The notes beneath the pieces are model-generated. The model ran no database searches. It was not told where the DNA came from and saw only the letters and a list, made by a program, of their open reading frames with translations. The position numbers and the translations under genes are program-made. A stretch of DNA of 61,300 bases from an uncultured Lachnospiraceae bacterium. GTDB lineage: Bacteria > Bacillota > Clostridia > Lachnospirales > Lachnospiraceae. Below, in pieces: positions 43,159-52,050 of this stretch. Within the stretch, counting starts at the first letter, position 1. Each line of letters begins with the position of its first letter. The stretch covers positions 1-61,300 of the forward strand of contig CAJUED010000021.1 in assembly GCA_910585075.1 (NCBI GenBank). The letters run 5' to 3'.

Positions 43159-44421
43159 ATGCTACGATCATCTTTAGGATTTCACACCATGACTCTATTT
43201 TTAAAGTTGTCACTTAATAGAGCCGATCTATTAATCACAGATTTTGACACATATAGAAAAAATACAGGACTTATCGAAATATATAAAAAAAATGAAAGAG
43301 GAGAACCTATAATATATTACCATAGAAGTCCTTTTATGCCCTTAGAACTTAATATCTATTTCAAAGGTAGATACAGAGGGATTAAATGGTATATTCGTGC
43401 CTCCAAAGCCTCTTCCAGTTCTTCAGATTATGTTGTTGAGGCAACCATAAATCCAAAAATTCTTGCAGGTATAATAGATTATTTAACAGCCGCAACTTAT
43501 AGTGATATAAATTATGCCACAGCGAACTTTAATTCCATATCACATGAAATATCGCCTTTATTACAATCTTTTTATGATTATAAAATAAGCCGAGTTGATT
43601 ATTGTGTTAATATCTCCCTGGATGAAATTATCCCTGGATACAATTCTGAACAAATAATGAATCTCATCAAGAGAAGTGACATCCCCCCTCATTATGAAGA
43701 ATGGATGATATATGACAAAAAGGCACACCGGATGAAAAGTAAACCTGAAAGTTTTTATCTAATAAGTAAATCCGTTAATATCAATTATTATAGTAAATAT
43801 TTGCAATTACAAAATGTCTCTCAAGAAAAAATTGATAAAGGATTCGAGCCAATCGATCCAGAGGTAATAGCTGCTTCCAGAAATATCTACCGATTTGAAG
43901 TGCAGTGCAAATACTACAAAACATATTCCCTTTCTCAAAAAGCTGCAAAAGTGGAAGATTTCAGTTGTAATAAATATAAAAGCCTGCTTACTCCTGTAAA
44001 GTGTATAGAGATTATCAGTAATTATTACAAAAAAACAATAGGGGAGGGTGATTGGTATACCTTATCTGAAGCCATAAAGATAATCAAATCAAAAAATTAC
44101 AACTGCCAAAGAGAGAAAAAATTAATTAATACATTAAAATATGTCAATCAATACCGCAGTCTGTATAAAGCCAAAAAAACCATTCCTGAAGATCAACTAA
44201 GATCCTTTAATGAGGCACTGAATGACTTATCCAATCTCAACATCAATCCTGTTGCCATCCCTAGGGAATGGAATATTAAGCATATTCCTAACCTCCTGAG
44301 AACCTATTTCAATAAGCTACTTTTAGCATCTTGTGATTATAGTATGGAAAATATAGAAATGGACTCTACAATATACGGATATATGACTTATAAAGAGAAG
44401 TTTGGGCATCCCCCCATATGA
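43159..44421 (+). CDS. Rep-like protein, probable rolling-circle-type initiator
   Basis: 420 residues, basic and Tyr/Asn/Ile-rich, matching the AT-rich DNA. Segments YKISRVDYCVNISLDE and RNIYRFEVQCKYYKTY match strand motifs of phage and plasmid replication initiators (RxDY and RxEV patterns). The end shares the NINPVAI pattern with the protein at 41383. Catalytic Tyr cannot be assigned. A weak AAAGGA site precedes the ATG. Confidence 0.5.
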   Translation: MLRSSLGFHTMTLFLKLSLNRADLLITDFDTYRKNTGLIEIYKKNERGEPIIYYHRSPFMPLELNIYFKGRYRGIKWYIRASKASSSSSDYVVEATINPKILAGIIDYLTAATYSDINYATANFNSISHEISPLLQSFYDYKISRVDYCVNISLDEIIPGYNSEQIMNLIKRSDIPPHYEEWMIYDKKAHRMKSKPESFYLISKSVNINYYSKYLQLQNVSQEKIDKGFEPIDPEVIAASRNIYRFEVQCKYYKTYSLSQKAAKVEDFSCNKYKSLLTPVKCIEIISNYYKKTIGEGDWYTLSEAIKIIKSKNYNCQREKKLINTLKYVNQYRSLYKAKKTIPEDQLRSFNEALNDLSNLNINPVAIPREWNIKHIPNLLRTYFNKLLLASCDYSMENIEMDSTIYGYMTYKEKFGHPPI

Positions 44422-44578
44422 TCTCCAACTCCATTATATTACTGCAAAATACTCTAATTTCCTATCCAATACTTTTGGCATTGTACCATATTTCAGATAT
44501 TCATTCTATCGCTCTTATTATACAGCATATGTAAGATTTCAGTTTTATATTATATTGCCAAAAAACAATAATGGTATC

Positions 44579-44621
44579 AGCAGGTATGGGAATAATCCAG
44601 ATACTATCATCCATACCTGCT
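44579..44621 (+). other. Inverted repeat downstream of the Rep-like gene
   Basis: AGCAGGTATGG (44579-44589) and CCATACCTGCT (44611-44621) are perfect 11-bp arms with a 21-nt loop, followed by TTTG. It may be a weak terminator or a protein site. Confidence 0.5.
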
Positions 44622-44687
44622 TTGTCGGCACCAGCACGCTAATATCAAACGCAATTCATGAATTGTATAATAGCAGCTCAACAATCA

Positions 44688-44990
44688 TTACTGCGGAAAG
44701 TGGATAATCTTTTCCATCTCCGTCCGAAGCCTGATTCCATCCTCCATACCGTATCTATATGCCACTGCTCCATACACCGCGCCAGTATGATTGTTTGCTG
44801 TTATCGCCAGATCAACTACCCGTTTCTGCTCTGCTGTAAGATCCAGTTCCTCTAACATAGCAAAGGCTTCCTTTTGTTCTTCTAATGCGTCCTGATAATC
44901 TTTATCTGTTTTTAAAACCTCATCCAGATCATCATCAGCCCTATGTGCAGCTATGATTTCCAGTAGTCCGTTTTTGTCCATGTATTTCAT
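44688..44990 (-). CDS. DUF6809-like small helical protein
   Basis: 100 residues, all helical: a charged N-terminal half, then LDLTAEQKRVVDLAITANNHTGAVYGAVAYRYGMEDGIRL. The pattern (helix, LTxEQK, a later YxxGMxDG) also occurs in the 86-residue protein at 54602. It overlaps the resolvase stop by 4 bp, so the two are coupled. Family name from recognition; function unknown. Confidence 0.6.
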   Translation of the reverse strand: MKYMDKNGLLEIIAAHRADDDLDEVLKTDKDYQDALEEQKEAFAMLEELDLTAEQKRVVDLAITANNHTGAVYGAVAYRYGMEDGIRLRTEMEKIIHFPQ

Positions 44991-45559
44991 CTCTCCTTAT
45001 CCGTATCCGTCTGTAGATTCCTGTAAAGGGTAGACTTCTTAATCCCTGTCAGTTCCTCTATCTCCTTAATTGAATACTGTCCTGTCTGGTACAATTTAAC
45101 AGCTTTCCTGACAATATCAGGATCTGTTTTCGGTCTCCCTCCCATCCTTCCCCTGGCTCTGGCTGACCGCAGTCCTTCACGTGTCCTGTCTGCTATCGTG
45201 TCGCGCTCAAACTGTGCAATAGCGCTCATAAGCGTAAAGAGAAGCTTTCCACTGGGAGTGCTTGTATCAATAGATTCTTTTAATGATACCAGATGGACGC
45301 CTTTGCTCTGAAATAACTCTGTAAGCTCTATCAGGTCTTTTGTGCTTCTTCCAAGCCTCGACAACGCAACAATGACAACCGTATCACCTTCTGTCATCCT
45401 CTCGATCATCTTACTCAGTTCCGGGCGGTCTTTTTTTGTTCCGGTCATCTTCTCACTATAAATAATGTCACACCCATACCTTTTGAGTGCGTCAATCTGT
45501 CTGTCCAGATTCTGTGCCTCGGTAGAAACTCTGGCATATCCAAATGTATAATTTCTCAT
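44987..45559 (-). CDS. Serine resolvase/invertase
   Basis: 190 residues. The catalytic Ser is in FGYARVSTEAQNLDRQ, the arginines in VALSRLGRSTKDLIEL, and the E-helix in GKLLFTLMSAIAQFERDTIADRT. The C-terminal helix-turn-helix has YSIKEIEELTGIKKSTLYRNL. It is the small resolvase type, so it may resolve multimers of a replicating form or invert DNA. Confidence 0.93.
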   Translation of the reverse strand: MRNYTFGYARVSTEAQNLDRQIDALKRYGCDIIYSEKMTGTKKDRPELSKMIERMTEGDTVVIVALSRLGRSTKDLIELTELFQSKGVHLVSLKESIDTSTPSGKLLFTLMSAIAQFERDTIADRTREGLRSARARGRMGGRPKTDPDIVRKAVKLYQTGQYSIKEIEELTGIKKSTLYRNLQTDTDKER

Positions 45560-45754
45560 TATAGATTCCTTCCTGAATATAATAGTGTCCCAAAAACATA
45601 CAAGATATGGAACTTAGATTCTGGAACGCGTTTTGATACAAAATACGTCTCAGAATCTGCCATTTTGAATGCAATTTTAAACCTGTAAAAATTGTTCCAA
45701 TAACGAACGTTTTTGAGATATATTTCTATACTTCTGATTTTTCAGAAACAGCAT

Positions 45755-45791
45755 ATCAAAGCCGGCACGCTTCATAAATCAGTTTGTTGAA
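45755..45791 (+). repeat. 37-bp hairpin repeat, degenerate copy
   Basis: ATCAAAGCCGGCACGCTTC then AAATCAGTTTGTTGAA. The conserved ends are kept but the stem is largely lost. It lies inside accessory DNA. Confidence 0.55.
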
Positions 45792-45793
45792 CG

Positions 45794-45833
45794 AAAAAGA
45801 CAGAATATCCTATTATAAAGATATCCTGTCTTT
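45794..45833 (-). terminator. Terminator downstream of the nuclease remnants
   Basis: AAAGACAG-A-ATATC (45796-45809) and GATAT-C-CTGTCTTT (45820-45833). Leftward it ends in a T5 run. Confidence 0.8.
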
Positions 45834-45862
45834 CATGCTCCATAAATATTATCTTGTTTTAG

Positions 45863-46330
45863 TTATACTGGCTGTAGCTGTTCTTTTTGTAAATCCAATA
45901 TAGTTTCTTTTGAAAGCGGCAAGTATTTGGTAAATTTCTCAATTAGCTTGTAATTTGCTATCATCTCTTTCAATATCCTATGAGAAAGTTCTGACGTTTA
46001 CTGTCTAAACAAATTGTAAATCATTTGCTAATTCTCTAACTTCCTCTATGGTAAGACCAGCGCCAATCGCAATATCATCATATGACAATTTCTTCATTTG
46101 TAAAAGTCGTTTTGCTGTTTCAATTTTTTCTGTATTCCTTGCCTCATAAACTTCGCTCTCTACATAGGACTTCATGATTTCTTCTTCATCATATAATACT
46201 ATCATAATATCTATAATCTCACTTTCCCTTTTGCTTAGATCTTTCAGTACGTTTCGATCCTTACAGCTATGGACTGTTTCAATGATAGCTTCTTTATAGC
46301 ATTTTATCAGGTTCTTTCTGACATCTACAC
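45863..46330 (-). pseudogene. Remnants of Rpn/PD-(D/E)XK transposase-type genes
   Basis: Two open pieces without proper starts. The piece at 46005-46330 reads RKNLIKCYKEAIIETV, then YVESEVYEARNTEKIETAK and LSYDDIAIGAGLTIEEV, the usual C-terminus of Rpn-family proteins. The second piece (45863-46000) reads SELSHRILKEMIANYK to QKEQLQPV, also C-terminal-like. Both abut the intact Rpn gene at 46325 and look like decayed neighbours of the same family. Confidence 0.65.
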
Positions 46331-47230
46331 AGTATGGAGTTTTGCAAGCTGTTCCACTTCTGTAATATTCAGCTCAGAGCATTCTGCAATCTCCTCAACT
46401 GTCAGCTTCCCCATTTTCAATAAACTAACTGCAACTTCCCTTTTTGCCTCATTCTTCAACTTTCTTGCACTTGTTTCAACCAATGCCCCACCCATGATAT
46501 CTCCTACTCCTTTCTGCACATTCCCATATTTTTGTGCAATCTCTTTAAGCACATCACTGGAAAGCTCTATGATTGTACGTTTGTCAAATGCCCCTATTAC
46601 CTTCTGGCGTTCCAATTCATCAAGCCTTTCCAAAATTTGTCGATACTCTGACTTCAATTCGGCTAGCTTCTGCTCATTACTATTATACTCCGGAAAGTTC
46701 TTCTCATGTGAGAAAATGTAAAATGGAATCAACATTAGCAGGCGTTTTTCAAAAATATCATCCAATGTATAACTCTGCACTTTCATAATAGGTATATCGT
46801 ACTGTACTGTTCCACCTGGCGTAACTATTACATATTTCATTTTATCTGATGTCTTTTTATAATTCCTAAGGTACAGCACCGCCGTATTAGGAAATGTTAC
46901 TGTCAGGGTTTCCTCTGTAACCACACCCTCATCCAGAGCTATTTGAGCGTCATACTCAAAAAGTCGAATCGTTATTTTACCGTCTGGTAAACTGCTTTCA
47001 CACTCAAGATGATATTTTTTTATAATCTTTCCAATAACCCTGAAATTGGTATCTGTTATCCGTTCTTTATCAGCTGCATCTTGTTGATCCAGAAAATGCT
47101 CATTAGGAAGAAATTCTATCTTTTCCTCCCCGGTATATTCTTCCCTGAAAATCTCGTTAATTACCGGAATGATCAGTTTTCTACAGTCATTCAGTATTGT
47201 ACGGAATGCCCCATCATATATATTACTCAT
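46325..47230 (-). CDS. Rpn-family recombination-promoting nuclease
   Basis: 301 residues from MSNIYDGAFRTILND, with GGGGG upstream (a longer frame to 47272 is less likely). The N-terminal PD-(D/E)XK-like core has FLPNEHFLDQQD, then DTNFRV, CESSLPDGKITIRLFEYDAQIAL. A coiled middle is followed by the terminal HTH-like LLKMGKLTVEEIAECSELNITEVEQL. The family is linked to DNA transfer and recombination in gut bacteria. Confidence 0.8.
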   Translation of the reverse strand: MSNIYDGAFRTILNDCRKLIIPVINEIFREEYTGEEKIEFLPNEHFLDQQDAADKERITDTNFRVIGKIIKKYHLECESSLPDGKITIRLFEYDAQIALDEGVVTEETLTVTFPNTAVLYLRNYKKTSDKMKYVIVTPGGTVQYDIPIMKVQSYTLDDIFEKRLLMLIPFYIFSHEKNFPEYNSNEQKLAELKSEYRQILERLDELERQKVIGAFDKRTIIELSSDVLKEIAQKYGNVQKGVGDIMGGALVETSARKLKNEAKREVAVSLLKMGKLTVEEIAECSELNITEVEQLAKLHTV

Positions 47231-47344
47231 GTATTCCCCCCAGCTCTGCAGAATATTAACCGCATACGGCACATAGCTTCAACTGTCCACTCTTTTATCA
47301 GTCCCATATAATATTTCCTTTTTAACATATTATACCCTATCAAA

Positions 47345-47527
47345 TCAAGACTTACAATCTTCTATTCGATACTGCAAAACGCTAATCCTTTCCAACTCAG
47401 CTATTTTTGCCCCAAGCAAATCCCTGATCACCCATAGCTGTGTCACATGGCCAATAAAGAACCCCATTGTATGAGCAGTTTTCTCCTGCATCTCCTTTAG
47501 CATCCCTATCACTTCTGAATTTGTCAT
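47345..47527 (-). CDS. Small helical protein, unknown
   Basis: 60 residues, MTNSEVIGMLKEMQEKT onward, one amphipathic coiled coil with a short hydrophobic GFFIGHVTQLWVI. It follows the 47534 gene after 6 bp in the same direction. No family is recognised. Confidence 0.45.
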   Translation of the reverse strand: MTNSEVIGMLKEMQEKTAHTMGFFIGHVTQLWVIRDLLGAKIAELERISVLQYRIEDCKS

Positions 47528-47533
47528 GATCCC

Positions 47534-47896
47534 TTACCTCCACTCATCTAAAATAATGAATCCAGCCATACACCCATATGCCATATCCAGTACATCCGGT
47601 ATGCACTCTACCATATAGCAATACTTATCCCTCAATGGCTCTGTAAGAAGTATCTGGCCTCCATCTACTTCCGTTATATCTTCCACAAGTTCATACTGGT
47701 CATAATAGATGTAATCCACATAGCCATTCTCTATATCCTCTGTAGAGAGATTTGACCCGTCACCTTCTGCAATGTGGATAATCTGTCTCATCTCCGGAAC
47801 AAATATAAACAAGCAACTATACCTTTCATGCTCTTTTCCAAAATTGCTTCTATTTTTTACAGGAATCGAAGGACAATGTATATCTATATGTTCCAT
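47534..47896 (-). CDS. Unknown acidic protein
   Basis: About 120 residues from MEHIDIHCPSIPVKNRS, with GGAGG upstream (frame open to 47935). Acidic and Tyr-rich (GYVDYIYYDQYELVEDITEVD), probably a small beta-sheet domain. It is part of a leftward row of small element genes. Confidence 0.5.
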   Translation of the reverse strand: MEHIDIHCPSIPVKNRSNFGKEHERYSCLFIFVPEMRQIIHIAEGDGSNLSTEDIENGYVDYIYYDQYELVEDITEVDGGQILLTEPLRDKYCYMVECIPDVLDMAYGCMAGFIILDEWR

Positions 47897-47909
47897 AAAT
47901 AACCACCTC

Positions 47910-48296
47910 CTACTTATCCGTTCTGCCTTTTCCACAGTACGGACACTGTTCTATGCCAAACGCCAGAAACAGCTTCTCACATCTTTCGCAGAAATCAACT
48001 GCCCCTATATCTTCCCACTCATTAAAAAGGGTGGAAGGGCTCTGCCAGTCAAGCTGGTTAAATAATTCTTCCGCAATATTTTCCTGGCCATTGCAGAGTT
48101 CCAGAAAATCCCGCTTCGTGTAAGCAGTATCGTCAAGCTCCGGTACATAACACGGTGCATCCATACTGTCCCTGAATGCTCCCCAATCTTTGAATACCCA
48201 CCCCTGTCTGAAGAACTCTCTTTTAATCTCTATAAGTTTTCCGTCCCCATCAACTTTGCAGACACCGATACGCTCACAGATATTTGCTGCCATCAT
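47910..48296 (-). CDS. Unknown protein with C-terminal zinc ribbon
   Basis: 128 residues. The C-terminal end has CERCEKL then CPYCGKG, a four-Cys ribbon. The N-terminal part contains RQGWVFKDWGAFRDS, resembling LPD-type small domains of mobile elements. It overlaps the next gene start by 4 bp. Confidence 0.5.
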   Translation of the reverse strand: MMAANICERIGVCKVDGDGKLIEIKREFFRQGWVFKDWGAFRDSMDAPCYVPELDDTAYTKRDFLELCNGQENIAEELFNQLDWQSPSTLFNEWEDIGAVDFCERCEKLFLAFGIEQCPYCGKGRTDK

Positions 48297-48535
48297 AAGC
48301 CGTCTCCTGTGTCAAGTTCCTCTGCCTGGCAGCCCTCATACTCCGGAAGATCAGACAGAGGATCGTGATCCATGGAAAGGGCGTTCCCATCCGGTGAAAA
48401 GTGCAGATAGACCTGATTGTCGCCACACACATGTAATACTGCATCCGGAGGAATGTGTGTTTTTATATAATTGCAGAACTGTCCTGCTGTTACATTCACT
48501 CCATGTTTCCAATACCCCGCATCATATCCATCCAT
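48293..48535 (-). CDS. Unknown small acidic protein
   Basis: 80 residues, acidic at the end (EELDTGDGL). GQFCNYIKTHIPPDAVLHVCGDNQVYLHF suggests a small alpha-beta fold with residues typical of mobile-element accessory proteins. It is coupled to the following zinc-ribbon gene by a 4-bp overlap. Confidence 0.5.
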   Translation of the reverse strand: MDGYDAGYWKHGVNVTAGQFCNYIKTHIPPDAVLHVCGDNQVYLHFSPDGNALSMDHDPLSDLPEYEGCQAEELDTGDGL

Positions 48536-48735
48536 ACTGCATTAACCTCCATTTTTTTTATTATTGTGGCAGATCTGACGTTCATCAGATTCAGCACCCC
48601 CATTTCCGGCTGTCCTTCCGGAAAAACAGGTATGTTTTACTACTTTTCCCTATAACGTCAGATTTACCACTGGTGCAGATTATATGAGGAACCGGACTGT
48701 AAAAGCCCGGCTCCCCACGCTATCCGGCATGATTA

Positions 48736-49650
48736 TCATGCCGCTATCTTAAGCTCCTTTTCCTCCCGGCTGTACAGATAAACATGGTCGGAAAGCCATT
48801 CCTCCCTGTCTAAGCACTCCCTGTTAATCCCCCGTACCATATCTGCAAGCTCCCGGTAAGGCCTCTCCCCGTCAGAGGGGACAATGATGCATTCATGCAA
48901 AGAACTGGGGAGTACAACATAATCTCTCCCCAGCTTATCCCCTATCTCCTCTAAAGTCCTGCCATCCAGAAGCTCCGCCGCACCGTACAGATTCTTCCTG
49001 TTGGTAAGGACATACATGTCAGGGACGGGTAAATTTTCCAGACTGACAAAGGGGATATATTCCATTACCAGCTCCTGCATGACCTTGTCCATGTCTTCAA
49101 GCAGCGGCCCTCCCGAAAGCCTCATATTGCTGCAGGCAGTCCGGTAAAGGCTTTCCTCATCCTGTCCCCATTCTTCCATTATCTTCCTGCTCACCGTGAA
49201 AGCCGCCATGCCGTTCCCGCCAGGCAGGCCTCCCACTTCCACATAGTAGGCTACTGCCAGGTCAAGGAACTCCCGGTACGGTATCTCCGTAAGGATATCC
49301 CCGTTCATCTCCCTGTTGACCAGCTTCGCAAAGATGCGCGGCTCAGCCTTTTCCCATTTCCGCACCAGTTCCAACAGGTTCAGATCCACCACATCATTCC
49401 CATGCTCCATGACCTGTCTGTAAACATCAGCTGCAGCATCCCCGATCTTCATATCCCCGGCTTTACACCCTTCAAAATAATTGTCAAGGTATATGCTGGG
49501 CCCGCCGTGCCCGTTCTGTGCTGCCGCTGAAAGTGCCGGACGTATGACACCATTGTTCTTGCGGTTCTCCGTTATCTTTACATCAAAGGAATCTTTGACC
49601 ATATCCAGCACTTCCTTCAAAATCTTGTTGGTAAATTCTTCCATATTCAT
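48736..49650 (-). CDS. DUF5688 family protein (element copy)
   Basis: 304 residues. It shares with the chromosomal protein at 283-1287 the YLDNYFEG region, PYREFLDLAVAYYVEV, MYVLTNRKNLYGAAELLDG and YVVLPSSLHECIIVPSDG. The two are clear paralogs, one in core DNA and one in the element. It is in line with the recombination genes at 49668-51737, perhaps one operon. Function is unknown. Confidence 0.8.
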   Translation of the reverse strand: MNMEEFTNKILKEVLDMVKDSFDVKITENRKNNGVIRPALSAAAQNGHGGPSIYLDNYFEGCKAGDMKIGDAAADVYRQVMEHGNDVVDLNLLELVRKWEKAEPRIFAKLVNREMNGDILTEIPYREFLDLAVAYYVEVGGLPGGNGMAAFTVSRKIMEEWGQDEESLYRTACSNMRLSGGPLLEDMDKVMQELVMEYIPFVSLENLPVPDMYVLTNRKNLYGAAELLDGRTLEEIGDKLGRDYVVLPSSLHECIIVPSDGERPYRELADMVRGINRECLDREEWLSDHVYLYSREEKELKIAA

Positions 49651-49667
49651 AGCTCTGCCTCTCCTTC

Positions 49668-50456
49668 CTATGCCGCCCTTGAGGGTTTTGTCTTTGCAAG
49701 GGCTGCCATCACCTTTTTATAAGTCTCACTGCTCATGCTCTCCGGGCTCTGTATCCGGTAACGCTCCTTTACCGTCTCCATTGCAACGCCTGTCCTGTCA
49801 AGCTCCGCCTGTAGGGAGACCATTTCTTCTTTTGTAAGGGTATTTTCCTGTGCCGCTTTCTTTTGCTGGTTTTCTTTCTGCCGGCTCCTGGAATTTTCTG
49901 TTCCTGTATTCTCTTTACTGTTCTTATTAGTTGATTTCATCTGATAAACGATCTGGCCCTTGTCATTTATAATCACAAGCGCAGAAACCTCACGGCTGTC
50001 ATTATAGGCAATGGAATCTACACTGAAACGGTCATTGCAGTAATAACGCTTCTTTTTATCATCATCTTCTTTGAGCTGGATCACCGCTTTGTCAGCAGGT
50101 ATCCAGATAAAGGGGGCTGAATATAATTCCCTTCCAATCCCCCAGTTGAAGCACGCCCTCTTAAAGGAATCTGATGCCTGTGATTTCTCCTTCTCCGTAT
50201 ACCCCATGGTTCCGACATCCTGTTTTGCAATCCATTCCCCGGTCTCATTATTGAATACCTCCACTGTGCAGTAAAGGTTCCCATCAATGCACTGGTGGCT
50301 CCGTTTCCAGCCGAAAGCGCCGAACGTCTCGTCAAGGATGCGCTGGTCTACCCTTGCATCTTTATAAAGCAGCAGGCTCAGCCCCTTTTCATTGATTATT
50401 GATACCCTGCACTCAATCTCATCCGCCCTAAGCAGCCTGACTAAATTCTGCTCCAT
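49668..50456 (-). CDS. Rad52-like single-strand annealing protein
   Basis: About 262 residues from MEQNLVRLLRADEIECRV, with AAGGAGG upstream. SQASDSFKRACFNWGIGRELYSAPFIWI is the Rad52/Sak-type annealing helix-loop, preceded by strands with YCTVEVFNNETGEWI. The tail is Lys/Gln-rich. Adjacent to a YqaJ exonuclease, it forms a phage-like recombination pair. Confidence 0.75.
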   Translation of the reverse strand: MEQNLVRLLRADEIECRVSIINEKGLSLLLYKDARVDQRILDETFGAFGWKRSHQCIDGNLYCTVEVFNNETGEWIAKQDVGTMGYTEKEKSQASDSFKRACFNWGIGRELYSAPFIWIPADKAVIQLKEDDDKKKRYYCNDRFSVDSIAYNDSREVSALVIINDKGQIVYQMKSTNKNSKENTGTENSRSRQKENQQKKAAQENTLTKEEMVSLQAELDRTGVAMETVKERYRIQSPESMSSETYKKVMAALAKTKPSRAA

Positions 50457-50793
50457 CTGCTTCCTCCTTCCCATCCTCCGGACGTGCGAGCGTCCTCACC
50501 TCATCATTTACATAAGCCTTAAGCTCCTCATAGCTCCCGTCATCCTTTGTAAGCCACTCCTGGTATAAGGATTCTAAAATGCCATATTTCCAATAGAGGA
50601 GCCTGCGTACCTCATCCATGCCAAGCCCGTCCACTGTCTCAAGAAATATCTCATAAATATTTACAAATGCTTCTATCTTATAGGAATCTTTATAAATATC
50701 TTTCTTTTCCTTTTGGAGCATGGAATCCTTAAATAAATTCAGCTCCAGGTGCAGACGCTCAAGGAGCAGCTCTTTCAATTCTTTTTCTCCCAT
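50428..50793 (-). CDS. Unknown helical protein, DUF3848-like
   Basis: 121 residues, helical and charged (KEKKDIYKDSYKIEAFVNIYEIFLET in two blocks). The pattern resembles DUF3848 but is not certain. Its end overlaps the annealing protein start by 29 bp, and it starts 15 bp after the exonuclease stop, so all three are probably co-translated. Confidence 0.5.
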   Translation of the reverse strand: MGEKELKELLLERLHLELNLFKDSMLQKEKKDIYKDSYKIEAFVNIYEIFLETVDGLGMDEVRRLLYWKYGILESLYQEWLTKDDGSYEELKAYVNDEVRTLARPEDGKEEADGAEFSQAA

Positions 50794-50807
50794 ACGCAGA
50801 GCCCTCC

Positions 50808-51737
50808 TTACGCCGCTTTTACTTCAAACCGCCTGTAATGGGAGACCTTGCCGTAATCGGCATAAAGCTCAGGCCTCTCCTCCTTAATGCGCTTTGTATC
50901 CAGGTTCATAGCGTCGATATTTTTCCATGAGACACGGAACGCCCCGCTACTTGCAAGCTCATTGTCCTGCATAAAGAGCTTTACCTCCTGCTCGATCTGC
51001 TTCTTTTCTTCTTCCAGTCCGGCCATGAATCCTAAAATTTCCTCACGTCTCCTTAACTTTTCATCAAACCCTACAAGTTTAATGGCACTCGCTTTTTTCG
51101 CTGTATGGAAATACTGCTCTATCACCTCATCACAGGCTCTGCTCCCATCCGGCGGCGGTATGGTCCCCGGTACTACATGGCCCTCCCAGAAATCCCTTTC
51201 CATTTCAATGAGGCGTTTTATCAGTTCATCATCCCATTCCAGCTTCCGATAAGTAAATTCCCTCCCTAAGATGACTGCCGCTATATACCATGTATGTTTT
51301 CCGGTAACCGCCATGTAATGGTAGCACTGCATCACGTAATGGAGGGGGATATTCCCATCCGCCCATTTATCTGCGTTATAGGCGCTGGCGGTTTTGCACT
51401 CTAATCCGGCATCTTCCCCTACTACCAGACGGTCAACATCCGCAATCATAAAGGGATGCTCTTTGCTCCTATACATGAAATTTGATTTCCTTACCTTAAG
51501 TCCTGTGGCTTCTGTAAATCTCTGGGCCACGTAATCTTCAAGGTCATGGCCGATACGGATTGCTTCGTTATCCCGTTCTTCGATTTCTTCACTGGTCTTA
51601 TCCTGAAATACCTTCATAGCACTGCTATAAGGGTTCACGCCGCAGATTGCCCCGGCATCAGAGCCCCCGATTCCTGATTTCCTTAATTTTAACCAGCCGA
51701 TATTGTCTACCTCCATTAATGGTATTTTTTCATACAT
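50808..51737 (-). CDS. YqaJ-type viral recombinase exonuclease
   Basis: About 309 residues from MYEKIPLMEVDNIGWLKLRK, with AAGGAG upstream; a frame to 51851 would add a hydrophobic segment without support. The motif GIGGSDAGAICGVNPY near the start, GHDLEDYVAQRF, and the metal-binding IADVDRLVVGEDAGLECKTAS (Asp and Glu-x-Lys) are those of the YqaJ/lambda-exonuclease fold. It makes 3' overhangs for the annealing protein. Confidence 0.88.
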   Translation of the reverse strand: MYEKIPLMEVDNIGWLKLRKSGIGGSDAGAICGVNPYSSAMKVFQDKTSEEIEERDNEAIRIGHDLEDYVAQRFTEATGLKVRKSNFMYRSKEHPFMIADVDRLVVGEDAGLECKTASAYNADKWADGNIPLHYVMQCYHYMAVTGKHTWYIAAVILGREFTYRKLEWDDELIKRLIEMERDFWEGHVVPGTIPPPDGSRACDEVIEQYFHTAKKASAIKLVGFDEKLRRREEILGFMAGLEEEKKQIEQEVKLFMQDNELASSGAFRVSWKNIDAMNLDTKRIKEERPELYADYGKVSHYRRFEVKAA

Positions 51738-52050
51738 AATGATTCTCCTTCCTTCTCGTGAAAACCTGTAATCAACATCACATTTCGTAGAGCTGCTTAC
51801 GGCAATAATAATAAGGATGGCTGAGACCAAAATAATCCCTGCCATCCCCATTATCTTTGTCTTTATTCATTTACCGTTACATCTGCAGCTCTGTTTCTAC
51901 AGACATTCTCCCTGATTATTTTATTCTCTCCGGTTATCTTACAGCATTGGCATATGTTTCTTTGTGTCCCCGTTCCGTGATATGTTATTCCTTTCCATCT
52001 AATGAGCCAAAAGGTTTATCGGGAACTGCTAAACCATATGCCGCTAATGC

